A stretch of DNA of 7,687 bases from CAITUY01 sp964611575 (lineage in GTDB: Bacteria; Verrucomicrobiota; Kiritimatiellia; CAIKKV01; CAITUY01): contig CAZTAJ010000160.1 in NCBI GenBank assembly GCA_964611575.1, forward strand, positions 1-7,687. Direction: 5' to 3'. Position numbers and translations under genes: made by a program. Position 1 is the first letter of the stretch, and each line of letters begins with the position of its first letter. The notes beneath the pieces are model-generated. The model was not told the DNA's origin. It saw only the letters and a list, made by a program, of their open reading frames with translations, and searched no databases. This document shows positions 1 to 7,687 of this stretch, in pieces.

Positions 1-2000
1 TCGGCGTGTTTCACCACGTACTCCCAGGCGCCGACATCCCACGCATTGGTGCCATCATGGTTGCCGTCGAGCGGCCGGCCAACGCCCGAAAAATCCTCGG
101 TGGCAGGTGAATTCGTCACCCAATCGATGCAAGGTGAGTCGTCGTGCAGGCGGAGCCAGGGATCGGTGAGGCTGATCCCCGGGTCCACCATAATGCAGTC
201 TTGAGGATTAGGGGGGAAGCCCCACAGGGTGCAGGAGGAGATTAACTCCGTATTGTAGTAGTCGATGCCCACGCCCGTGTCGCAGACGTTATAGTAGACG
301 ATCGAGCAGCGGGCCGTGCCTTCGTACATGCCGCCACCCCCGCCAAAGGCCATGGCCTTGTTGCTCACGATGGTGCAGTGCGTCGCGCTGCCCTGCGAGA
401 CGCCGCCCCCGGCCCCCATGGCGTAGTTGCGCGTGATCAGGCAGTTGGTCAGAGCCGCCCGATGGGCTCCGCCGCCGCTGGCCCGGTAACCCGAGCCGGG
501 TTCCAGTCGTACCGCCACGTTGTCGACGATGCGGCAGCGCGTCGCGGTGCCGCCCGAGAGGCCGGCGCCGTTGCCGTTGTTATAGGCCCGATTGTTCGTA
601 ACCAGGCAGTCGAACAGGTCGCTCTTGTACGCGCCGCCGCCTTCGCCCCAGGGCACGTCGCTCTCGTCGAAATTGCAGCAGTTTGCATTGAGCGTACATG
701 CGGTGATCCTGCTGTCGCTGGCACCCCCTCCGCAGTACGCCCAGTTACTGACAATGAGGCCGCCCGTGACGGTGCAGCCGGCGACGCCGCCGCCCCGGCC
801 CGATCCAATCACGGTGCACAGGTTAGTCGCCCGGTTCTTGGCGATCGTGCAATCCACCAGCGTGGCATCGATGGCGCCACCCCCGGGTATCCACGCTTCA
901 TTTTGCGAGATGACGGTGCTGATGGCTTTGCCGCCAACCAGGCCGCCCCCGCAGCCGTAGGTGCGGCCGCCGGCGTTTGTGCCGCACAGATTGTGCTCGA
1001 CTCTGGAAAGCGTCAGGGTGGCCGCATAGCAGCCCCCGCCGTAGTAGGCGGCGAGATTGCAGGTCACTACGCAGTTGGACAGGGAGCCGTAGGCGGCGCC
1101 ACCGCCTTGGGTGAGGGCCACATTATTGCTCAGTGTGCAGCCGGTGAGTTGGGCCTTCAGCGCGCCTGCCCCCGCGTACGCCACATTCCCGTAAAACTTG
1201 CAGGTGGTCAAGCGGCCTTCGCAGGCGCCGCCACCCCCGGCAGGGGCCGCCCCATAAGCGCCGTTCCCGATGAAGGCCGTCTTGCTCGCGTCGGTCTGCC
1301 AGGACCCGCCGCCGGACTCGTTCGCGGCGTTGCTGCTGACGGTGGAACTCGCCACCGTCCCCTGATACAGACCTCCGCCGGAAGGGGCTTCGCAGCTAAC
1401 GATGTCGCAGACCGACACCCGGCTCAGTGCCGCGCCACCGCCGGATATGCCGCACCGACAGCGTTCGATGCGGGAGTCCTGCACGGCGCCGCCATAGGTG
1501 CCGCCGCCGTGGCGGGCTGCACGGCAGTCGATGACCACGCAGTTCACCAGCAGGCCGTTGGTTTCCAGCAGGGCGCCGCCTCCGCAACACCCGAGCACTA
1601 CATCGAACCCGGACCCGGCCGTGTAGCCGTTGGTCAGGGTGAAGCCGTTCAGCACAGCGTTAGACCCCACGTAGGCGCAGCGGACGGATTTCGGGCCGTA
1701 GCTGGACGGGTCCGACGCGCCCACGATGAACGTGTTCGTCGCCCCGTTGACGGCTCTCACCGTGATGGCCCGGTCGATCGCCACCCGGTTGGTAGCGCTC
1801 CCTGTGATCGCCCGCCCACCGGTGGCGTACTGCCCGTTCGTTACCAGAACCAGGTCGTTCGCCGCCGAGGCGTCAACGGCGGTCTGGATATCGTGAGCGG
1901 CCGTGGCCCAGTTCGTGAACGGCTCGCCCGATGACGGACTTGACGCCCAGACATAGCGCGTGACTGCCAGACTTGGAAGGGCGGAGATCGAGAGGAGCAT
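1..2000 (-). CDS. Secreted right-handed beta-helix repeat protein with choice-of-anchor-Q-like end (3' end outside window)
   Basis: This frame stays open from an ATG at 2000 to the window edge (666 codons seen, no stop), so the C-terminus is missing. Residues 1-12 (MLLSISALPSLA) look like the hydrophobic core and cleavage site of a signal peptide. The N-terminal domain has the pattern YVWASSPSSGEPFTNWATAA, then IQTAVDAS and LVTNGQYATGGRA, which I recognise from PVC-group beta-helix proteins. About 18 coils follow, roughly residues 120-590, each with a GGG-type turn and a Cys/Asn strand motif such as LTNCLITRNYA. Residues about 600-661 (SPCID, GRPLDG, WDVGAWEY) match the choice-of-anchor Q type end. 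About 33 cysteines are visible. The protein is expected outside the cytoplasm, in adhesion or polysaccharide contact; no catalytic residues can be assigned. The start is uncertain: the strong ribosome binding site and ATG at 2041 are one base out of frame. Alternative in-frame starts are GTG at 2015 and ATG at 2000; an in-frame TGA lies at 2079-2081. Confidence 0.85.
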   Translation of the reverse strand, partial: MLLSISALPSLAVTRYVWASSPSSGEPFTNWATAAHDIQTAVDASAANDLVLVTNGQYATGGRAITGSATNRVAIDRAITVRAVNGATNTFIVGASDPSSYGPKSVRCAYVGSNAVLNGFTLTNGYTAGSGFDVVLGCCGGGALLETNGLLVNCVVIDCRAARHGGGTYGGAVQDSRIERCRCGISGGGAALSRVSVCDIVSCEAPSGGGLYQGTVASSTVSSNAANESGGGSWQTDASKTAFIGNGAYGAAPAGGGGACEGRLTTCKFYGNVAYAGAGALKAQLTGCTLSNNVALTQGGGAAYGSLSNCVVTCNLAAYYGGGCYAATLTLSRVEHNLCGTNAGGRTYGCGGGLVGGKAISTVISQNEAWIPGGGAIDATLVDCTIAKNRATNLCTVIGSGRGGGVAGCTVTGGLIVSNWAYCGGGASDSRITACTLNANCCNFDESDVPWGEGGGAYKSDLFDCLVTNNRAYNNGNGAGLSGGTATRCRIVDNVAVRLEPGSGYRASGGGAHRAALTNCLITRNYAMGAGGGVSQGSATHCTIVSNKAMAFGGGGGMYEGTARCSIVYYNVCDTGVGIDYYNTELISSCTLWGFPPNPQDCIMVDPGISLTDPWLRLHDDSPCIDWVTNSPATEDFSGVGRPLDGNHDGTNAWDVGAWEYVVKHA

Positions 2001-2038
2001 GGCGGACAGCAGCACCCCTCGGGTGCGGTACTTTGGCT

Positions 2039-2056
2039 CATGATGGGGTTCCTCCT
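2039..2056 (-). promoter_or_regulatory. Strong ribosome binding site and ATG, out of frame with the beta-helix gene
   Basis: On the minus strand AGGAGG (2056-2051) is followed by nine bases and then ATG (2041-2039). This is a much better initiation site than anything before the in-frame GTG at 2015 or ATG at 2000. Reading from this ATG gives a non-sensical Ser/Arg/Pro-rich peptide that stops at 1841. Adding a single A to the AAA at 2034-2032 would give MSQKYRTRGVLLSAMLLSIS, a textbook signal peptide joined to the beta-helix frame. I infer this is the original start and that one base is missing, either in the genome or in the assembly. Confidence 0.7.
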
Positions 2057-2078
2057 GGGCGCGGATTGCTCCGTGCCC
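2057..2078 (-). promoter_or_regulatory. GNRA-loop stem-loop just upstream of the beta-helix ribosome binding site
   Basis: On the minus strand the sequence reads GGGC-A-CGGA-GCAA-UCCG-C-GCCC: two 4-bp GC-rich helices separated by one A/C mismatch and closed by a GCAA tetraloop of the GNRA class. The 3' arm ends directly against the AGGAGG ribosome binding site. On the plus strand the same bases pair through nine positions including one G/U. There is no T-run after it, so it is not a standard intrinsic terminator. It could mark an mRNA 3' end or processing site, or control translation of the downstream gene. The function is inferred. Confidence 0.45.
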
Positions 2079-2117
2079 TCACGAATCCTTGCATCCGCCG
2101 GCCAAGCCGGAAATTCC

Positions 2118-2537
2118 CTACCGGCGTCCGCGGTGCCGGCGCGAGCGGGCCTCGCTGACGATGACCTTGCGGCCGCCCAAGTCCCGGCCATTCATGCCAT
2201 CCACGGCGGCCTGGGCGTCCTTCACGCTGCCCATCGAAATGAAGGCAAACACCTTGGCGGTGCCGTCGGCACGGCTGGTGACGACGCGCACGTCCTTCAC
2301 CACCCCGAACTTCTCGAAGGCCTTGCGGACCTCGCCCTCGGCCGCGTTGTCGGCCAGGTTGCCCACATAGATTTCGGGCGAATTCACACGACCGCCGCCG
2401 CTGTTGCCGGAACTGCCGGCATAGCCGCCGCGGCGTCCGCCGCGCCATTTCATGCCCAACAACAAGCCGACCAGGAACCAGGCCAGCGACATCAAGGGAA
2501 CCCATACACTCTGAATCATATCAATCACGTTACACAT
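2118..2537 (-). CDS. Small RNA-recognition-motif (RRM) protein with N-terminal membrane anchor
   Basis: This 139-residue protein has a clear RRM at about 54-130. RNP2 is IYVGNL (56-61) and RNP1 is KVFAFISM (95-102); the usual Gly at the second RNP1 position is Val, but the RNA-stacking aromatics Tyr57, Phe97 and Phe99 are present. The VDGMNGRDLGGRKVIVSEA stretch (112-130) is the standard helix 2/strand 4 end. Bacterial RRM proteins of the Rbp type bind single-stranded RNA. Unlike the usual soluble forms, this one begins with a hydrophobic segment (about 11-29, PLMSLAWFLVGLLLGM) followed by KWRGGRRGG; the positive charges predict a cytoplasmic C-terminus. A Gly/Ser/Arg linker (30-53) joins anchor to RRM, and the tail SRRHRGRR is basic. 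The ATG at 2537 is supported by GGAG nine bases upstream; Met7 is an alternative. It lies 58 bases after rpoD in the same direction, so co-transcription is possible. Confidence 0.9.
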   Translation of the reverse strand: MCNVIDMIQSVWVPLMSLAWFLVGLLLGMKWRGGRRGGYAGSSGNSGGGRVNSPEIYVGNLADNAAEGEVRKAFEKFGVVKDVRVVTSRADGTAKVFAFISMGSVKDAQAAVDGMNGRDLGGRKVIVSEARSRRHRGRR

Positions 2538-2595
2538 TACTGCATGCTCCGATAGAGGGAACGGGCGCCGTCACCTTGCGGGGCCCGGATCCCGG

Positions 2596-4596
<2,001 letters not shown>

Positions 4597-4626
4597 ATCG
4601 TCCCTTTGAAAATGGATTGCGACGAC

Positions 4627-4657
4627 TTTATGGCACAATCCGACGTCGGGCGGTCAA
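4627..4657 (-). promoter_or_regulatory. Putative sigma-70 promoter of rpoD with a palindrome in the spacer
   Basis: On the minus strand TTGACC (4657-4652, five of six to the -35 consensus) is followed, after 19 bases, by CATAAA (4632-4627, four of six to the -10 consensus). This lies 30 bases before the rpoD ATG. The spacer is longer than the ideal 17. It contains a perfect 10-base palindrome, CCGACGTCGG (4640-4649), which could be an operator. The call rests on sequence match only; a different start site further upstream is possible. Confidence 0.4.
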
Positions 4658-4685
4658 ATATGCCCGAAGCGCCCCCGTGTGTGCA

Positions 4686-4715
4686 AGCCATTTCTGGAAC
4701 AGCCATTTCTGGAAC
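4686..4715. repeat. Perfect 15-base tandem repeat, two copies
   Basis: The unit AGCCATTTCTGGAAC occurs twice in tandem with no mismatch (4686-4700 and 4701-4715). It starts five bases after the hydrolase stop codon and lies upstream of the putative rpoD promoter. Each unit holds a small dyad, CCA-TTTC-TGG, able to form only a three-pair hairpin. It may be a recent slippage duplication or a pair of binding sites; nothing in the sequence decides between these. Confidence 0.8.
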
Positions 4716-4720
4716 GGGCG

Positions 4721-6478
4721 CTAGGCCAGGGCCTGACGGGATTCCAGGGACTCAATCTTGGCGGCCACCCGGTCCGCATCGTACTGGTACCCGTGGGCTT
4801 CGATGTGATAGCCGAAGCGCACATCCCGCCTCAAAATGGGCAAAACGGCCTGCAGGTTTTCCAATTCATCCCGGACGATGGCCTGGTAGTCCGGCAGCAG
4901 GCGGTCATTCCACTGGCGGCGCAAACGATAGATCTTGCAGAAGTTGGCCGTGCTGCGGAACGCATGCCAGCAGACGGCGGCGGTGTCCAACTCCTCCCGG
5001 GCGTGGGCATCCGGGCAGGACGGTAACGCCGCCCGCAACGTCTGCAGCCCACCGGCCCAGCCCTCCGCCAGCCGTTCGAAGCCGACGATGATCTCCTCAA
5101 TGTCGTATCCGCCCAGCGCGTTGCCCATGTCATCCCCGCGCTCATCCAGCAACCAGGATCTCCCGACGGAGGGCCCCGTCAGTGGTCCGGGCCGCAGCGG
5201 CAACACAAAGGCAAAGTTCGCCGGACCGGAGTAAAGGAAGGGGATGGAAAACGGATAGTGGTCCATGGCGGCGCCGAACGCCAGCCAGGCCGCTGCCACC
5301 CCGGCGGGGTCGCCGCCCGGGAAATACCGTGAGGCAAACGCGCGCAACGCGTCGTCGCGTTGCGGCGGAAGCTCGCCCGAGAGAAAGGCGTTGAAGCCTG
5401 CCGTGTTGGCGGTGAGCCTGTTGCCGAAATTCCAGCACCCCATGAAGCCGACGAGTCCCAGCGTCCGGACCGCATCGGCCTTGGCGAACACCGTGCCCAG
5501 CACGGGCAGATTGGGGACGGTGGCCATTTCGTGCGTGGTCCCGAATTGCAGTTTTGCCATCACCCGAATGCCATGGGCTCGGGCGACCGCCCGCACGTCC
5601 TTGAACTGCCCGGAGGGGCCCGTGTAAGAGAGCGAATATTCGTCGATGATCCGCTCTTTCCCGGCAATCACCTTGCGGCCGCCCCGCTCGAAATCGACCA
5701 TCAACACGACATCCCCGGGCAGGGCCGCGATGATCTCACCGCAAGGCGATGGCGCATAGAACGTCCATGACCAATTCCAGACGATGAGCATCCAGTCGGC
5801 GTTTACCGACCTGACCCCGTCGCGGACCTGCCGGATGATCTCGCTGACCACCGCTTCCGGTTTGCGCCGGGCGCAACGGGGACAGTCCAGCGCGGCGTTT
5901 GCGAAACTCCCGTCCCCTTGAATAACCCGGCCCCGGCGGGACCAGCAGTGCGCCGGATATTCCGACGCGGTGATCAGGATCAGTCCGCCCAGACCGGGGA
6001 CTTGACGGGCCAGTTCGGCGGCGGCTTGATACAGGTACTGCTTCACCGCCTCCGTTGAGGTGCACAGCGACAGCAATTCCACATCGCGATTGCCGTCGTC
6101 GGCGATCGTCTCGGCCTGCCCGGCGACATCGGGATGATGCCGCCAGAAGTCATCTTCACGGGGAATGGCGCGAGGCGGCTGGCAGAACAGGAACACCCGG
6201 ATGCCGTATTTCCCGGCCCGTTCCACCAGGGCGTTCATCCGTTGCTGGTGCAACTCGGCATCCGGGCCCAATTCCGGAAACACTTCGGTCCTGACCACCT
6301 GGTTGAGGTTCCCGTGAACCCAGACCGCATTGAAGCCCGCCGCGGCAATCCGCGCCAATTCCGCATCGGAATAGGCCTCCAGGGCCGTCACCGTCTCCTC
6401 CTGCCAGGGATCCGGTTTCCGCAGAAAAGGCCCGAAGGCGCTGTGGGACGAGCGCCAGATGCGGATCATGTCATTCAT
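4721..6478 (-). CDS. Uncharacterised TIM-barrel glycoside-hydrolase-like protein
   Basis: This is a 585-residue protein with no signal peptide, so probably cytoplasmic. I cannot assign it to a numbered family. The N-terminal half reads like an alternating beta/alpha barrel: GFNAVWVHGNLNQVV, then YGIRVFLFCQPP, then GLGGLILITASEYPAHCWS, then ADWMLIVWNWSWTF, then GIRVMAKLQFG. Glu173 at the end of the ITASEYP strand is a candidate catalytic acid. His177, Cys178, Cys199 and Cys202 (DCPRC) could form a metal or structural site. The C-terminal part is helical and ends with DVRFGYHIEAHGYQYD, resembling the ends of DUF4838/GH20/GH67-like proteins; this likeness is from memory of the pattern. The start at 6478 was chosen because its ATG overlaps the upstream stop as ATGAATGA, a coupling arrangement; upstream extension to 6739 would only encode an out-of-frame reading of the flavoprotein. 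The substrate is unknown, presumably a glycan or glycoside. Confidence 0.8.
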   Translation of the reverse strand: MNDMIRIWRSSHSAFGPFLRKPDPWQEETVTALEAYSDAELARIAAAGFNAVWVHGNLNQVVRTEVFPELGPDAELHQQRMNALVERAGKYGIRVFLFCQPPRAIPREDDFWRHHPDVAGQAETIADDGNRDVELLSLCTSTEAVKQYLYQAAAELARQVPGLGGLILITASEYPAHCWSRRGRVIQGDGSFANAALDCPRCARRKPEAVVSEIIRQVRDGVRSVNADWMLIVWNWSWTFYAPSPCGEIIAALPGDVVLMVDFERGGRKVIAGKERIIDEYSLSYTGPSGQFKDVRAVARAHGIRVMAKLQFGTTHEMATVPNLPVLGTVFAKADAVRTLGLVGFMGCWNFGNRLTANTAGFNAFLSGELPPQRDDALRAFASRYFPGGDPAGVAAAWLAFGAAMDHYPFSIPFLYSGPANFAFVLPLRPGPLTGPSVGRSWLLDERGDDMGNALGGYDIEEIIVGFERLAEGWAGGLQTLRAALPSCPDAHAREELDTAAVCWHAFRSTANFCKIYRLRRQWNDRLLPDYQAIVRDELENLQAVLPILRRDVRFGYHIEAHGYQYDADRVAAKIESLESRQALA

Positions 6479-7687
6479 GGGAAGAGTTCCGGTAGATGTC
6501 ACCATTCCGGAAGGCCGCCCAGGCGGTTTCGAACCATAGGTCACTTTCCGGCAGGGGGCGGCGCGGGACCCAGCGGTTTGCCACGCAGCCGTCGGGCTGC
6601 AGGACCGTTTCCTGGACCTGGTCCTTGAACGACACCTCCTCGGGCGTGAGGCTCCATTCCGGCCCCAGCTTCGGGTGGGCGCGCTGGCCCGCCGGGTCGA
6701 CGACCATGGCTGAACCGCGGCTGCCGACGCCGCTGGCAATGGCGAATTGCACGGCCTCCAGGTACAGGCGGTGCGCCAGGCACAACTGCCGGTTGCGCAG
6801 GGCCTCGATCAGGTCCGCCGCGGTTTGGGCGCGACAGCCCTGCTGCTCCAGGCGTTCCCATTGCGCGCGGGCCTCGGCTGCCGCCTTTGCGTTATCCGCC
6901 GCGGCGCGGATGTGCGCGCCGGCGCGGCTCATGCGGGCCTGCAATTCACCGCGGTCAGTCTGCCACGATCCGGTCTGCGCCTTCCGGCACAGCGCCATCC
7001 AGGCGGCCGTTTGTTGGATCGCCGCCGTGGCCGCCTTGCGCCAGGCGGGCTCGTCGAGCGTGGCATCCTTGTAGCACGCCGCGATGAACTCCGCGGCGCG
7101 GAACCCGGCCACCTGGCCGGAGTTGAGGGCCGAGCCGCCCGGCCGGTAAACGCCGTGCGAGCCGTTGACCTCCCCGACCGGGAAGAGGTGTTTGACATTC
7201 AACGACTCCCACCAGTGATTGGCGGCCACGCCGCCGTTGTTGTGCTGGGCGCACACGGCGATCTCAAGGGGTTCCCGGGCGATATCGATGCCGTGGTCGC
7301 GGTAGAGTTCGATCGCGCCGGGATTCATCTTCCGCAGGCGGACGATCGGTGTTTCGAGCAGGGCTTTCGAGTTGGTCAAATACTGCAGGGCCTCGGGGCT
7401 CAGGGCCTCGAAGTCGAAGCCTTCCGGGTTGCCCCGGAAATCCAGGTACACGCGGCGGCCTTTGAGCACCGTTTCGATATAGACGAGCAGGTCGACGATC
7501 GAGGAGCCGCCGACGAGTTTGCGTGAGTCGAACGGCCACTGGTAGCCCTTGAGGAAGACCATCGAGTTCATGGCGCCCACGGTGTCGAAGTACCCACGCA
7601 TGAACTCGCGTTCGTCGCTCCGGCCGTCCGCGGCCGTGCTGATGAAGCGCGGCACGACCTGCATGTAGGTGCCCGACACGTTCCAGC
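6471..7687 (-). CDS. FAD-dependent oxidoreductase, fumarate-reductase/FAD_binding_2 type (5' end outside window)
   Basis: About 404 C-terminal residues are present; the N-terminal FAD-binding GxGxxG domain lies beyond base 7687. The frame is open through the edge, so GTG at 7679 is not a real start. Counting from that GTG, the signature of the family is CAQHNNGGVAANHWWES (143-159) followed by FPVGEVNGSHGVYRPGGSAL (166-185) and NSGQVAGFRAAEF. This is the C-terminal FAD-contacting segment of succinate dehydrogenase, fumarate reductase and L-aspartate oxidase relatives. A helical segment (about 207-310) corresponds to the SDH C-terminal bundle. The last 90 residues (RPLPESDLWFETAWAAFRNG) form an extra domain that I associate with flavoproteins located beside glycosidase genes. 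The substrate is unknown; the absence of visible SDH partner genes and the coupled hydrolase argue against a respiratory role. The stop overlaps the hydrolase start by 8 bases. Confidence 0.88.
   Translation of the reverse strand, partial: WNVSGTYMQVVPRFISTAADGRSDEREFMRGYFDTVGAMNSMVFLKGYQWPFDSRKLVGGSSIVDLLVYIETVLKGRRVYLDFRGNPEGFDFEALSPEALQYLTNSKALLETPIVRLRKMNPGAIELYRDHGIDIAREPLEIAVCAQHNNGGVAANHWWESLNVKHLFPVGEVNGSHGVYRPGGSALNSGQVAGFRAAEFIAACYKDATLDEPAWRKAATAAIQQTAAWMALCRKAQTGSWQTDRGELQARMSRAGAHIRAAADNAKAAAEARAQWERLEQQGCRAQTAADLIEALRNRQLCLAHRLYLEAVQFAIASGVGSRGSAMVVDPAGQRAHPKLGPEWSLTPEEVSFKDQVQETVLQPDGCVANRWVPRRPLPESDLWFETAWAAFRNGDIYRNSSHE

Noticed and set aside
378..1934. Plus-strand open frame of 518 codons opposite the beta-helix gene
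   Set aside because: The repetitive GC-rich codons of the beta-helix gene (GGC, GCC, AAC) leave the opposite strand free of stops. The peptide is Ala/Gly/Val-rich without domains, whereas the minus frame has a signal peptide, coils and a known C-terminal pattern.
1841..2041. Peptide actually encoded in frame from the strong start at 2041 (MSQSTAPEG and on)
   Set aside because: It is Ser/Arg/Pro-rich with no family resemblance and overlaps the beta-helix frame. It is better explained as the out-of-frame product of a one-base deletion than as a leader peptide, though a leader cannot be fully excluded.
2098..2110. CCGGC-CAA-GCCGG hairpin just after the RRM stop as a terminator
   Set aside because: The stem is only five pairs with a three-base loop and there is no T-run on either side, so an intrinsic terminator is not supported.
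2573..2595. GC-rich inverted repeats between rpoD and the RRM gene (for example CCGG-GAT-CCGG)
   Set aside because: Stems are four to five pairs, with no T-run on the minus strand after them; they are likely chance in GC-rich DNA.
4597..4638. TTG at 4638 as the rpoD start (14 extra residues)
   Set aside because: It is a weak start codon overlapping the putative -10 region, and the extra residues do not resemble the Lys/Pro tail. The ATG at 4596 has a usable ribosome binding site.
6479..6739. N-terminal extension of the hydrolase to 6739
   Set aside because: The extra 87 residues are Arg/Ser-rich and lie out of frame inside the flavoprotein gene. The coupled ATG at 6478 is far more likely.

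Overview
The window is a densely coding, GC-rich bacterial segment in which every supported gene lies on the minus strand. The likely source is a member of the PVC group (Kiritimatiellota, Lentisphaerota or Verrucomicrobiota). This rests on two things: a secreted, glycine-turn beta-helix protein whose N-terminus and C-terminal end closely resemble large families I associate with those phyla, and a primary sigma factor with a long Lys/Ala/Pro-rich N-terminal tail. It is an inference from protein style; there is no rRNA gene to confirm it.

Reading in the direction of transcription (high to low coordinates): (1) the C-terminal two-thirds or so of a flavoprotein of the fumarate-reductase/FAD_binding_2 type, cut by the window edge at 7687; (2) an uncharacterised TIM-barrel glycoside-hydrolase-like protein whose start overlaps the flavoprotein stop by 8 bases (6471-6478), so the two form a coupled pair; (3) a 124-base gap holding a perfect 15-base tandem repeat and a plausible sigma-70 promoter; (4) rpoD, the housekeeping sigma factor, complete; (5) after 58 bases, a small RNA-recognition-motif protein that carries a predicted N-terminal membrane anchor; (6) a gap with a GNRA-loop hairpin next to a strong ribosome binding site; (7) a Cys-rich right-handed beta-helix protein ending in a choice-of-anchor-Q-like domain, cut by the window edge at base 1.

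The flavoprotein and hydrolase probably act in one carbohydrate-related pathway. rpoD and the RRM gene may be co-transcribed from the rpoD promoter. The beta-helix protein is an exported surface or secreted protein. Its best ribosome binding site and ATG are one base out of frame with the rest of the gene, which suggests a frameshift or a sequence error at about 2032-2034.

No stretch longer than about 125 bases lacks a gene. I saw no tRNA, rRNA, CRISPR array, insertion sequence or attachment site. I did not find a clear-cut new multi-gene system. The items most worth follow-up are the membrane-tethered RRM protein beside rpoD, the hairpin and frameshift at the beta-helix gene start, and the unassigned hydrolase with a His/Cys cluster.
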